Part shown: positions 17,159 to 26,758 of the stretch, one piece after another
Layout: the number at the start of each line of letters is the position of its first letter
Position numbering within the stretch: the stretch's first letter is position 1
Origin: Zhenhengia yiwuensis
GTDB lineage: Bacteria > Bacillota > Clostridia > Lachnospirales > Cellulosilyticaceae
Assembly: GCF_014384995.1 (NCBI RefSeq)
Contig: NZ_JACRSY010000021.1
Span: 3,570-67,569, forward strand
Direction of reading: 5' to 3'
DNA length: 64,000 bases
The notes under the pieces: generated by a model
What the model was told of the DNA's origin: nothing
What the model saw: only the letters and a program-made list of their open reading frames with translations
The model's database searches: none
Program-made: the position numbers and the translations under genes

Positions 17159-18727
17159 TTAATCCTCAAAAATTTCTAGCGTAACTTGATGATCTATAAA
17201 TTTATACCTGAAGCGCACTACTGTATTATCCTTGGTCGTTTTAAAAATTCCTTTATTTGAAGATCCGCTTCTTGGATAATTATCATAGCAATACGTGGCT
17301 GATAGTGTGCCATAAGTTGAAATAGCATAATCAAACTCTCCTGCAAAAGGCAGAACTACAGAAAGTGTGTATATGCCCTCTCCTATGTAATACATCCTTG
17401 TTACTTCACTGTTAGAATCATTTGCAACAGCACCTACATAAGGCTGAAAACTTCCATAAACTACTACCTTTTCTGGCAACTTTATCCCTGTTTCCTCGTC
17501 ATAAACCCCTCTGCATCCGTAATCAATAAGATGTTTAGGATTACCTGCTTGCTTTCTTAATTTGTCACCGCTTGCCCATAACTTCTTCACTGTCTCTTCT
17601 TGGCTAAAGCCCATTGGGCAGTCCTTACTCTTTGTATTAATCTGATAATAATCCTGATAATCCCATTGTCCGTTGTCTGCACGCTTCATTCTTACAGCTG
17701 CTTTATCTAGTGTCCTACGAAATGGCACTTCAAAGTAAGCATTTACATTATTAATAGCTGTCCATTTGTAAGTATACTCAAGAAAATGTCTTTGCCCCTC
17801 TTCGTCTTGGTTTGCAAACCATCCAATTTGGTCATAGCCCCACCAGTCTTTAGTCGCTCTTTCTTCATAAGAATACTGACTAAAGTCATCTAATACCTTG
17901 CCACCCCAATTATCATATTCCATAAGGAATGGCATCACATCATCAGACCAGCCATTAGGATTCTCTCCTCCTTCACTAAAGCCTTCACGTACCATAACAA
18001 GCTTCTCTCCACCTCTATCAAGAAGTGGTACTCTAGTAAACGGCATAGCATGGTAATCTAAAAGGAGTTTGCCATTTATATTAATACCATGACTATGCGC
18101 ATCCATTAAGACTTTATGTCTTCTTGCATGTACCTTTGCATAGTCACGAATCATTTGTATTAACTCTGCCATCTTCTTCATGCCTCTGTCATTAGCTGTA
18201 TAAAGATGAATTTGTCCCATATGCAACGCTTCGTAGCCAGCATCAATATACTGTGTTGCTCTATAGTAGAACCACATTCTTGCCTCAGTCCTACTTAGGT
18301 CTGGAATTCCACCTTCATTTCCCCAGACAAATCCATTTGGTCTTTCTAAAAAGAGCATATCTTTAAACCTAAAACATCTATCTTCTACTGGCAAACCAAA
18401 TGCCTCAAATACATAGGGAGGTATCTTAAAATTATCTTCATAGAAGTATACTGCTTCAAAAATACAAGCCTGCAAAATAATTTCTGGATCTATTTCATGT
18501 ATACGGTCTGCCAAATACTTAGATTTTTTAAAATGCTCTTCATCACTTTCATCAGGTTCCCATATACCTGAAGCGCGTCCTACAAATTTTACTCCCATAT
18601 TTTTTAATGCACGTAAATCATCTTCTAATGTTTTTGTATGTATAAAAAATGCGGCTGATACTGAACGTGATAAATAATTTTCTAATACTTCTTTCGAAAT
18701 ATAAGTATCAAAAGTATAATTTTTCAT
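17159..18727 (-). CDS. Unrecognised 522-residue protein, candidate glycoside hydrolase
   Basis: I do not recognise this family. There is no signal peptide, so it is cytoplasmic. Residues 1-390 look like a TIM barrel: repeated strand-helix units, with GYEALHMGQIHLY, VLMDAHSHG and NGWSDDVMPFLMEYDNWG carrying acidic, histidine and tryptophan residues like a sugar-binding cleft. Residues about 415-522 form an all-beta part (VVVYGSFQPYVGA, GIYTLSVVLPFAGEFDYAIS) resembling starch-binding or CBM48-like beta sandwiches. It lies 19 bases after the aminopeptidase gene and in one operon with GH38 and GH4 enzymes. A glycan-cleaving or glycan-modifying role is inferred from fold and context only. Confidence 0.55.
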   Translation of the reverse strand: MKNYTFDTYISKEVLENYLSRSVSAAFFIHTKTLEDDLRALKNMGVKFVGRASGIWEPDESDEEHFKKSKYLADRIHEIDPEIILQACIFEAVYFYEDNFKIPPYVFEAFGLPVEDRCFRFKDMLFLERPNGFVWGNEGGIPDLSRTEARMWFYYRATQYIDAGYEALHMGQIHLYTANDRGMKKMAELIQMIRDYAKVHARRHKVLMDAHSHGININGKLLLDYHAMPFTRVPLLDRGGEKLVMVREGFSEGGENPNGWSDDVMPFLMEYDNWGGKVLDDFSQYSYEERATKDWWGYDQIGWFANQDEEGQRHFLEYTYKWTAINNVNAYFEVPFRRTLDKAAVRMKRADNGQWDYQDYYQINTKSKDCPMGFSQEETVKKLWASGDKLRKQAGNPKHLIDYGCRGVYDEETGIKLPEKVVVYGSFQPYVGAVANDSNSEVTRMYYIGEGIYTLSVVLPFAGEFDYAISTYGTLSATYCYDNYPRSGSSNKGIFKTTKDNTVVRFRYKFIDHQVTLEIFED

Positions 18728-18746
18728 CTTAAACCCTCTTTCTTAA

Positions 18747-20237
18747 TCAACTAAATAGACTATCTAGATAAGAAGCAATGGTAGTTGCTAATACACCCGT
18801 AGCACCTTTTACTTTATTACATGTTTCATTTCTGCATACAGCAGTTCCTACTATATCAAGATGAATCCACGGTATATCCTTTTCTATAAATTCCTCTAAA
18901 AAGCATGCCGCTATACTTGCTCCTGCTCCATATCCCGGTGCATAGTTAATTAAATCTGCTGTTATAGTATTTTTTAATAATTTATGATAGATAGAGTCTA
19001 AAGGTAGCCTCCATACTTTTTCTCCTGTTTTATGAGTCTGCGCTATAAATCTTTGATAAAAAACTTCATTATTGGAAAATATACCCGAAATTTCACTTCC
19101 TAATGCCCCCTGGCAAGAATAAGTGAGCGTTGCTAAATCAATTAAACAACTTGCTCCCTGTCTTATAGCATAAGTAAGGGCATCACATAAAATGAGTCTC
19201 CCTTCTGCATCAGTGTTCCATACTTCTACAGTTTTGCCAGCCATAGTTGTAATCACATCCCCCATCTTAGTAGCCTCTGAACTGATAACATTCTCTACTG
19301 CGGGTATAACTACCATGACATTCACCTTACTTTTTAAAGCTGCTATAATCTCAATAACTGCAAGTACATTAGCTGCGCCACACATATCATATTGCATTCC
19401 ATCCATACCTTCTAATGATTTCAGGTGGTATCCTCCTGCATCAAACATAACACCTTTACCTATTACTGCGCTTAGCTCCTGCATATCATTCCCTCTATAG
19501 GTAAGTGTAATTAGACTAGGTTCTTCTTTACACCCTGCATTAACTGAAAGTATACCCCCACTATGTAAATTTTCTAATTCTTCTTGACCTAATACACTAT
19601 ACTCTAACTGATAAAATTCAGCTAATTGCTTTGCATAAACTGTAAAGTCACGCACATTTAAATAATTATTAGGAAGATTTGCTAGTGTACGTGCTCTATT
19701 AATAGCCTTACCATAGATAAGGCCTTTTTCTATAGCTTCTTGAAAATCACCCGTTGTAACAATCGTGAGTGTAACCTTGTCCTTTTCATCAGTGAGCTGA
19801 TTTCTCATCTCAAATATATTTTCTTTATTAAGAGCTTTTAAATATTCTTTATTAAAATTATAGGCTCCCTCTAAGATAGCTTGTATCACCAGTTGTATAA
19901 GTTCTTCTTTTTTTAATGTTTCTAGATCTAGATACTCAAATAAAATTTGATAATCATTTCTATTTTTCTTTCCAAAAGCTCCAAAAGTCTCTTTTAAATC
20001 TTCTATTATAGTTGCTCTTTCTCTCGTAATAGGTAAAAACTCTAATTGTACCCAGCAATCTTGTGTAAATATTAGACTTTTACCCCCATCTTTGATTAAT
20101 TCATCTATAACCAACCCATCTAGTGGAAGTAAAAACTGTAGCCATTCCTTTTTTATGCCTTCTTCCTTTATATAAGGTATAAGTACATATTCTTTTTTTC
20201 CCTTTAAGATAATAGATTCTCTTTGACGGACTTTCAT
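18747..20237 (-). CDS. M17 leucyl-aminopeptidase family protein
   Basis: A 496-residue metallopeptidase. The catalytic region has GKGVMFDAGGYHLK (family pattern KGxxFDxGGxxxK), SDM-like YDMCGAANVLA, and NTDAEGRLILCDALTYA with the paired-metal Asp and Glu. M17 enzymes remove N-terminal residues from peptides in the cytoplasm. In this operon it follows the alpha-mannosidase gene by 21 bases, so it may trim the peptide part of imported glycopeptides; that link is inferred. The N-terminal third is divergent from standard PepA. Confidence 0.88.
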   Translation of the reverse strand: MKVRQRESIILKGKKEYVLIPYIKEEGIKKEWLQFLLPLDGLVIDELIKDGGKSLIFTQDCWVQLEFLPITRERATIIEDLKETFGAFGKKNRNDYQILFEYLDLETLKKEELIQLVIQAILEGAYNFNKEYLKALNKENIFEMRNQLTDEKDKVTLTIVTTGDFQEAIEKGLIYGKAINRARTLANLPNNYLNVRDFTVYAKQLAEFYQLEYSVLGQEELENLHSGGILSVNAGCKEEPSLITLTYRGNDMQELSAVIGKGVMFDAGGYHLKSLEGMDGMQYDMCGAANVLAVIEIIAALKSKVNVMVVIPAVENVISSEATKMGDVITTMAGKTVEVWNTDAEGRLILCDALTYAIRQGASCLIDLATLTYSCQGALGSEISGIFSNNEVFYQRFIAQTHKTGEKVWRLPLDSIYHKLLKNTITADLINYAPGYGAGASIAACFLEEFIEKDIPWIHLDIVGTAVCRNETCNKVKGATGVLATTIASYLDSLFS

Positions 20238-20258
20238 GCTTTTACTTCCTCCTAGATT

Positions 20259-23200
20259 TTATTTTAACTGAATTGCAATTGTCTTAATTTCATAAGGTTT
20301 AATAAACATAGCTATTGGTGTATGTTGTTCTTCTTCTAATGGCTGCTCCATAAGGTCACACTCATACCATTTATCTATAGCTAAACTGCTTTCTACTTTT
20401 ATTTCACTGCGTTTCCCCATAAATTCATGGAATCGTACAATGATATGGTCAGCATACTCTGCCCTCTTAATACAATCCACTTCTATATTATCTTGACTAA
20501 AAGTGAATAGTGAACCACTCATAATGCTACATTCACCACTAATTGGTAGAAGTGGGTTGTTAAGATCAAACGCCTCCTGCTCAACTTGTGATTCATACCA
20601 TTCTTTTGTATGAGGCAATAAGGCATAAGTAAAGATATGCTTTCCTAAATCAGCAGAGTAATCTGGGTCTACTGCCGATTTAATTAAAGAAATTCTCATT
20701 ATATTCTCTTTCACATCATGTCCATACTTACAATCATTTAGTAGTGCTACGCCATAACCTGTTTCAGATAAATCTATCCATTTATGTGCAATCACTTCAA
20801 ATTTAGCTGCTTCCCAACTATTATTTCTAGTAATTGGACGTCTAATATTACCAAATTGAATATCAAATCTTGCATCTACTGCGCGCACATCAATAGGAAA
20901 TGCTGCTTTCATTAACTTCTGACGCTCTTGCCAATCTACTTCTGTCTTAAAATCGATACGTTTTTTATCATAATAAAGGCACATCGTTTGTTTGATATGT
21001 GACTTATGATAGTTCCATGTAAAGTCTACAAATAGGCCGAGTTCATTTTGTCTTACTTGTATATGGTGTAAGTCAGTAACCTCTTCCATCTTAAGATCTA
21101 TAGTAGGCTCTAGCTCCCATGCATCAAAACATCTTGGCTTATCTTCAAAGACTTGAAGTACATTACCACAACTACCTTCTGGTAAGATTTCTCTTCCAGC
21201 CTGTTTATCATAAATCCTTGTAAGTTGTCCTTCTGTATTCCATGTAACAGTATAATAAGGTGTTTCTACAACATTAGTATTTAAAAAGTTTTCCTTTTGC
21301 GTAGCAAGCTGTTTAACAATATTTAGTGTCACAAATGAGAAAGGTTTCATTTCTTTAACTAATACTGTTGCTCCACCTTCTCGCCTTGCAATTTTAAGCC
21401 GTTCTCCCTTACTATCTGTTACACTCTCATCTGCTGCTAACTGAGGTATAGTAACATATGTATCACGCTTCCAGTTACTATTATTAAAGACTGTATAAGT
21501 ATCCTTCTTATGCTCTAGCAAGCCTTTTTCTACTTCTTTCATTACCTCTTCTAAAAGTGCCTTTGCACACTCGTATTCTCTATGACTATCCTCATATACT
21601 TCTTTAATAGAAGACCCCGGTAAAATATCATGGAACTGATGACAAAGTACAATTTTCCATGCTTTAAGAATATCTTCTTTCCTATAAGTAATCCCCGCAA
21701 GGCTTGCTGCTATAACAGAAAGTATCTCAGTATCTCGAAGGAAGTTTTCCATTCTACGATTCATACATTTGTTATAACTTTGGGAAGTGTAAGTGCCCCT
21801 ATGGAATTCTAAATAAAGTTCTCCATCCCATACTGGCAGGTATCCATTCATTTCATTTTTATTTATTGTTTTATTTAATCTTCTAAAATACTCTGTAGCT
21901 CGTTCTACTTTTACATTAGGAATACCAGGAATTTTATTAAGTGTAGAGATGGTTCTAATCATATCGCGGTTTGGTCCACCCCCTCCATCTCCATATCCAT
22001 AAGAAATGATTAAATCATTATTCGTATCTTTATTACTATAATTATCCCATACACCTTTTACTGCATAAGGTCTAGAGTCTCCATTATAGGTATAATAACT
22101 ATCTCCTTCATCTGTTGTGGTGATAAAATGTGCAGTAATTTCGCTGCCGTCCATTCCTCTCCAAGTAAATGTGTCATATGGCATTTTATTTGTATCATTC
22201 CAGCTAATCTTAGTGGTCATAAACGTATTGACTCCAGATTTTTTCAAAATTTGTGGCATAGCCCATGAATAACCAAATACATCAGGAAGCCATAAAAATT
22301 CACTCTCATATCCAAATTCTTCTTTAAAGAAATTCTTGCCTATTAGAATTTGTCTCACGAGTGATTCCCCTGATACCACATTACAGTCACATTCTACCCA
22401 CATAGCCCCTGCTGGTTCCCATCTGCCTTCTTCTACACGCTTTTTAATCTGTTCATAGATATCTGGATAATCATTTTTGATATATTCATAAAGCTGAGCC
22501 TGTGATTGCAAGAAACTATAATGGTCGTATTTCTCCATTAAACGATTTACTGTAGAAAAAGATCTTGCTGCTTTTTCTCTTGTGTGACGTAATCTCCACA
22601 GCCAAGCTACATCAATATGAGTGTGCCCTAACATACTTACGCTAACATTGGGCTTACCTCTTCCATCCATTTTATTACTTAAATACTCATAGGCGTTTTG
22701 GATACTGACATAGAATGCCTCTGACCTAGGTTCTGTATAGTCTACTAATCTGAAGGTCTGAACCAGCTCATTTAAAAGCCACTGCTTATATTCATTGTTA
22801 TCATCTAATAGACTATAACTTTCTAATACGTTTCTAGCTAAAAAATATAAATCATCTGTAGGCTTATCTAAAATGCCATATTGTGCACGTTCAATTTCCA
22901 TGGGCATCTGCCGTGGCATCCCACCGCCGCTTAGCCCTGACCATACACGGAATTTAAGGTCTAACTCAAATCCATTTTCTTTTACTTCTAAAAATACTTC
23001 TTTATGATTACCATCTACTCCTTGATAAGGCTTTCCATTGAGATAAAGTAAGCTTTCAAAGTGACTATTATTCCCTGTTCCCACTGGTACACCAAAATCA
23101 AACAGACCAATTACTTCTTCGTGTTCCCACTCCTTAGGAATACTGATGTGTGTACATAACCAATTATACTGATCCCATCCTTTCCATCTAAAGCCTACTG

Positions 23201-23360
23201 AGACTATTTCAGATTCTCCTTGTGGCTGTCTATTAGCAATCGCACCATCATCTTTGTACCAAGAGAAAGAAGGTATTTCCCTTAGCTGGCGATAACGCAT
23301 TTCTTGTAATTCTTCAATTAGGTTATTGATTCTACCTTTATTATGAAAGTCAAATGGCAT
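20259..23360 (-). CDS. Alpha-mannosidase, glycoside hydrolase family 38
   Basis: A 1,033-residue GH38 enzyme without a signal peptide, so it acts inside the cell. The zinc motif GHTHIDVAWLW is at residues 245-255, and the nucleophile is Asp360 in LWLPDVFGYSW. A second metal-site region follows near LCHQFHDILPGSS. The remaining part is beta sandwich, as usual. Bacterial GH38 enzymes remove alpha-linked mannose from high-mannose N-glycan pieces or mannosyl glycerate; the ABC importer in the same operon would bring such oligosaccharides in. It lies 21 bases from its neighbours on both sides. Confidence 0.95.
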   Translation of the reverse strand: MPFDFHNKGRINNLIEELQEMRYRQLREIPSFSWYKDDGAIANRQPQGESEIVSVGFRWKGWDQYNWLCTHISIPKEWEHEEVIGLFDFGVPVGTGNNSHFESLLYLNGKPYQGVDGNHKEVFLEVKENGFELDLKFRVWSGLSGGGMPRQMPMEIERAQYGILDKPTDDLYFLARNVLESYSLLDDNNEYKQWLLNELVQTFRLVDYTEPRSEAFYVSIQNAYEYLSNKMDGRGKPNVSVSMLGHTHIDVAWLWRLRHTREKAARSFSTVNRLMEKYDHYSFLQSQAQLYEYIKNDYPDIYEQIKKRVEEGRWEPAGAMWVECDCNVVSGESLVRQILIGKNFFKEEFGYESEFLWLPDVFGYSWAMPQILKKSGVNTFMTTKISWNDTNKMPYDTFTWRGMDGSEITAHFITTTDEGDSYYTYNGDSRPYAVKGVWDNYSNKDTNNDLIISYGYGDGGGGPNRDMIRTISTLNKIPGIPNVKVERATEYFRRLNKTINKNEMNGYLPVWDGELYLEFHRGTYTSQSYNKCMNRRMENFLRDTEILSVIAASLAGITYRKEDILKAWKIVLCHQFHDILPGSSIKEVYEDSHREYECAKALLEEVMKEVEKGLLEHKKDTYTVFNNSNWKRDTYVTIPQLAADESVTDSKGERLKIARREGGATVLVKEMKPFSFVTLNIVKQLATQKENFLNTNVVETPYYTVTWNTEGQLTRIYDKQAGREILPEGSCGNVLQVFEDKPRCFDAWELEPTIDLKMEEVTDLHHIQVRQNELGLFVDFTWNYHKSHIKQTMCLYYDKKRIDFKTEVDWQERQKLMKAAFPIDVRAVDARFDIQFGNIRRPITRNNSWEAAKFEVIAHKWIDLSETGYGVALLNDCKYGHDVKENIMRISLIKSAVDPDYSADLGKHIFTYALLPHTKEWYESQVEQEAFDLNNPLLPISGECSIMSGSLFTFSQDNIEVDCIKRAEYADHIIVRFHEFMGKRSEIKVESSLAIDKWYECDLMEQPLEEEQHTPIAMFIKPYEIKTIAIQLK

Positions 23361-23381
23361 AACTCTCCTCCTATAAGCATT

Positions 23382-24740
23382 CTATTTAAAAATTTCACCA
23401 TAAGCTTTATCATATTTTTCTACTAATACTTTTGCTAAAGAGTAAGAATTAATTAGTGGATGCAAGGTCAATGCTTGTATTGCTTTCTCCTTAGAACGGC
23501 TAAAAATTGCTTCTACTGTCAGCTTCTCATAATATTTAATAGCTTGAATAAGTACATTACAATGTTCTGGTATCTTCCCTACTGGTACTGGCCAAATACC
23601 ATTTTTAGAAACCTTACAAGTCACTTCTATTACATCTTCTGCCTCTAAACCTTCTATACAACCTTGGTTTTGTACAGATAATACGAGATACCTACCTTCT
23701 TCACTCTGCAATCCTTCAATGCAATCTAACATAACACCGGCATATCCCATACCATCTGGTACTTCAAGATTACCTTTTTCAATCTGTTCTGCTTTTGAGT
23801 GACCTGTTTCAATACTCATATAAGAGCGCTCTCTTACTTCCATATAATAGAGGAAGATTTGCAGCGCCTCTTCAGGCCGTGCATCAATATCTATTTCTTG
23901 TAATTCCTTCATCATCTGAAGATTAACAGCTTCTATAGTCTTACCTCTTGTTGCATCTGATTTTAAAATGTTTTCTAATGCTTTTTCTCTATGATAATAG
24001 TAGTAGAGATATTCATTAGGTAATAATTCAATCCCTCTTAATAAATCTGAATCAAACATAGAAAACTCTTGTACATCTTGTAAAAACTGATCATCTTTTA
24101 ATAGTTGCCCTAACATCTCTTGTCCGTGTTTTTTCACACTACTTATCCAAGATAAATGATTTAGTCCAAAAAATTCTACATATAAATCTTTTTCCTCTAC
24201 TTCTAATGCCTTAGCCATACGGAACTTCGTACTGCTTGGTGCATCGCAAATACCAATGATTTTGTCATAGCCCTTACTTCTAAGTGCTTGTGTAACAAGT
24301 CCAGAAGGATTTGTAAAATTAAAAATCCATGCATCTGGCGCATATTTCTTAATAAGTTCACAATACTCCACTAACACTGGTACTGTACGTAATGCCATAG
24401 AAAATCCGCCTACACCTGTTGTCTCCTGCCCTATTACACCTGTTTCTAAAGCAAGCGTTTCATCTATAACACGTGAATGATCTCCTCCTACACGGAGAGT
24501 TGTTACGATGTAATCTGCTCCTGTAATAGCTTCTATAGGATCCTTTGCAATCTTTATATTTAAATCTTGTTGTCTGCGTCGTACTACGTGTTTGCACAAT
24601 TTTCCTATAATCTCTAGTTTCTCTTGATCAATATCAAATAAAATTACTTCATCAATATGTAGAGCTTTATATCTATCTAATAATCCATTAATAAAAATAA
24701 CTGTGCGAACGCCTGCCCCGCCAATTACTGTTACTTTCAT
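23382..24740 (-). CDS. Glycoside hydrolase family 4 (NAD- and metal-dependent)
   Basis: A 452-residue GH4 enzyme that cleaves sugars by NAD-assisted oxidation. It starts with a Rossmann motif VIGGAG (residues 5-10). The metal ligands are Cys165 in GICDAPSS and His195 in FGLNHLSW. As I recall, the residues after the cysteine track substrate type (CNVP or CDMP in phospho-glucosidases, CH motifs in enzymes for free sugars); CDAP fits none exactly. The usual names 6-phospho-beta-glucosidase or alpha-glucosidase are therefore not safe. The operon has an ABC importer and a sugar kinase, not a PTS, so the substrate could be unphosphorylated or phosphorylated after import. Confidence 0.9.
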   Translation of the reverse strand: MKVTVIGGAGVRTVIFINGLLDRYKALHIDEVILFDIDQEKLEIIGKLCKHVVRRRQQDLNIKIAKDPIEAITGADYIVTTLRVGGDHSRVIDETLALETGVIGQETTGVGGFSMALRTVPVLVEYCELIKKYAPDAWIFNFTNPSGLVTQALRSKGYDKIIGICDAPSSTKFRMAKALEVEEKDLYVEFFGLNHLSWISSVKKHGQEMLGQLLKDDQFLQDVQEFSMFDSDLLRGIELLPNEYLYYYYHREKALENILKSDATRGKTIEAVNLQMMKELQEIDIDARPEEALQIFLYYMEVRERSYMSIETGHSKAEQIEKGNLEVPDGMGYAGVMLDCIEGLQSEEGRYLVLSVQNQGCIEGLEAEDVIEVTCKVSKNGIWPVPVGKIPEHCNVLIQAIKYYEKLTVEAIFSRSKEKAIQALTLHPLINSYSLAKVLVEKYDKAYGEIFK

Positions 24741-24749
24741 CGTTTCTCC

Positions 24750-25688
24750 CTACCTTTCCCTTTTCGCCATAAACTTTATAAGCTCATCTTCTTTTGGAAA
24801 TCCTGTATTGCCTCCTAATGCAGTAACAGATAACCCACCACATGCATTACCACATTTCAAAGCTTCTTCGATAGACTTTCCTTTTAAAAATCCATAGACA
24901 AATCCTGCATTAAAAGAATCTCCTGCCCCTGTTGTGTCTATGGCCTCAACACTATAAGATGCTGCTTCATAAATATGTCCATCTTTAACTGCTATAGAGC
25001 CTTTTTTACCAAGCTTAGCCACTACAAGCTTACAGGTCTTCCCAAAATCCTTAATTGCATCAATTACCTCTTTCTTTCGGCTATAGTGTATAGCTTCTGT
25101 TTCATTCATGAAGAGAATATCAATATAAGGATATAATTCATAAATACCTTGGTACCACTCACCAGCATCATCCCATCCTACATCAAATGATACAGTTGTT
25201 GTTCCATATGCTTTTATCTCCTTTAATAGTTCCAGATACTGCTCATGATTTTTACGTCCCATGTAGCTTGTAAGATGGATATGCCTTGCCTCTTTAACTT
25301 TTTCCACATCAACCTTAGATAAATCTATCTCATCATTTGTACCGCGATACGTTAAAAATGATCTATCTGCTTCATTGGTAAAGCTTATAGATATTCCTGT
25401 TTTATTGATGCTACTTATACCTAGTAGAGTTTGATCTACATTTTTCTCTCTAAATTCATCTAAAATGAATTTACCATAGCAGTCATCGCCTATGGTTCCT
25501 TGAAATACAGGGTTTAATCCTAGCTTTCCTATACCTAAGGTGAATATGGCTGCGCCTCCACCTACATACGTATTCATCGTTTCTACTACATCTTCCTGTC
25601 CTGGAAGTGGTAAGCGCTCTACCCCTGGTATAACTAAATCAACATTAATATCCCCATATACATAAACATCCCATTTTTTATTACTCAT
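24750..25688 (-). CDS. PfkB-family carbohydrate kinase
   Basis: A 312-residue ribokinase-type kinase. The first signature covers NTYVGGGAAIFTLGIGKLG and the second is DTTGAGDSFNAGFVYG with the catalytic aspartate in GAGD (Asp257 from the chosen start). The ATG at 25688 is preferred to the one at 25694 because AAGGAG has the right spacing. It lies nine bases before the GH4 gene. It probably phosphorylates a monosaccharide released in this pathway; which sugar cannot be said. A hairpin separates it from the permease gene upstream. Confidence 0.9.
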   Translation of the reverse strand: MSNKKWDVYVYGDINVDLVIPGVERLPLPGQEDVVETMNTYVGGGAAIFTLGIGKLGLNPVFQGTIGDDCYGKFILDEFREKNVDQTLLGISSINKTGISISFTNEADRSFLTYRGTNDEIDLSKVDVEKVKEARHIHLTSYMGRKNHEQYLELLKEIKAYGTTTVSFDVGWDDAGEWYQGIYELYPYIDILFMNETEAIHYSRKKEVIDAIKDFGKTCKLVVAKLGKKGSIAVKDGHIYEAASYSVEAIDTTGAGDSFNAGFVYGFLKGKSIEEALKCGNACGGLSVTALGGNTGFPKEDELIKFMAKRER

Positions 25689-25716
25689 GGTCATTCTCCT
25701 TATCCTCTATATTAAG

Positions 25717-25765
25717 AAAAGATTCCTTATCACATGAATATTTTGTATGTGCTAAAGAATCTTTT
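25717..25765 (-). terminator. Partial terminator between the importer genes and the catabolic genes
   Basis: A long stem, 25717-25735 with 25747-25765, pairs almost completely, and its inner arms CACAT/ATGTG close the loop. On the minus strand it ends in CTTTTCTT. Being inside the operon, it probably lowers transcription of the kinase and glycosidase genes relative to the ABC genes. Confidence 0.6.
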
Positions 25766-25776
25766 TTACTTTTTAT

Positions 25777-26697
25777 TTAACCTTTTACAGCTCCAATCAT
25801 TGCACCTTTCGCAAAATATTTTTGAGCAAAAGGATAAATACAAAGAATAGGTACCGTTGTAATTACAACTGCTGCCATCTTCAAGGAATCAGATGTTACA
25901 GCGCTATTTGCTTGTGCAATAGCTTGTGAAGCTGTTTTTACCTCTTGTGAAGATGCCATTGCCCTTGAAAGCATTTGCTGTAAAACTGTTTGAACCGGCC
26001 ATAATTTACTTGAATTCATGTAGAAAGCCCCTGCAAACCAATCATTCCAATGACCAACTGCTGTATATAGACCAACAACCGCAAGTACCGGTTTACTAAG
26101 AGGTAGCACAATTTGTGTGTAAATTTTAAAGTATCCACATCCATCTAACTTAGCCGATTCTTCTAAACTATCCGGAATAGATTCAAAGAATGTACGTACC
26201 ATTAAAAGGTTCGTTACACCTACCATACCTGGAATAACATATACCCAGAAAGAGTTTAATAAGTGTAAGTTCTTATACTGAATATAAGTTGGAATCATAC
26301 CACCACCAAAGAGCATGGTAAAAGTAATAAGCATAGTAATTATTTTTCTACCCGGCAATTTTTCTTCTTTCAAAGCAAAAGCTGCTAAAGTCGTTACAAT
26401 TAAGCTTAAACTCGTACCAATAAATGTTCTAGCAATAGTAATACCATAAGATTTCATAATCTTTCCATCTGCAAATACTTCCTTGTAATTATCTAGCGTA
26501 AACACTCTAGGCCAAAAATAAATGCCACCTTTAGCTGCATCAGCTCCATCATTAAAGGATAAGGCCAATACATTGATACAAGGAATAATAATGAGTAAAC
26601 ATAGTGCAATGACCACTAAATAAATAAATCCTTGAATGAGCCTGTCAGAGAAGTTTTCTTTTATTTTTGATTTTTTTACTGGTTTCTCTTTTTTCAT
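25777..26697 (-). CDS. Sugar ABC transporter permease (LplC/AraQ-like)
   Basis: A 306-residue inner-membrane permease with six predicted segments. The EAA loop, which touches the ATPase, is EESAKLDGCGYFKIYTQIVL. The tail YPFAQKYFAKGAMIGAVKG is typical for the second permease (CUT1 class). It works with the binding lipoprotein and the other permease encoded upstream. The ATPase is missing from the operon, as is common in Firmicutes where one shared MsmX-type ATPase serves several importers. Confidence 0.93.
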   Translation of the reverse strand: MKKEKPVKKSKIKENFSDRLIQGFIYLVVIALCLLIIIPCINVLALSFNDGADAAKGGIYFWPRVFTLDNYKEVFADGKIMKSYGITIARTFIGTSLSLIVTTLAAFALKEEKLPGRKIITMLITFTMLFGGGMIPTYIQYKNLHLLNSFWVYVIPGMVGVTNLLMVRTFFESIPDSLEESAKLDGCGYFKIYTQIVLPLSKPVLAVVGLYTAVGHWNDWFAGAFYMNSSKLWPVQTVLQQMLSRAMASSQEVKTASQAIAQANSAVTSDSLKMAAVVITTVPILCIYPFAQKYFAKGAMIGAVKG

Positions 26698-26723
26698 GTA
26701 TCCCTATATCCTTTCTTTATTGT

Positions 26724-26755
26724 TTTATCTCTACCACAGAAATGGCAGAGATAAA
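26724..26755 (-). other. Intercistronic hairpin behind the binding-protein gene
   Basis: TTTATCTCT (26724-26732) pairs with AGAGATAAA (26747-26755), extended inward by CCA/TGG. No T-run follows on the minus strand, so it is more likely an mRNA-stabilising hairpin. Such hairpins behind binding-protein genes keep their message abundant. Confidence 0.55.
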
Positions 26756-26758
26756 GGA

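Noticed and set aside
23382..24740. Naming the GH4 protein 6-phospho-beta-glucosidase
   Set aside because: The CDAP motif and ABC context do not support that specificity, so only the family is given.
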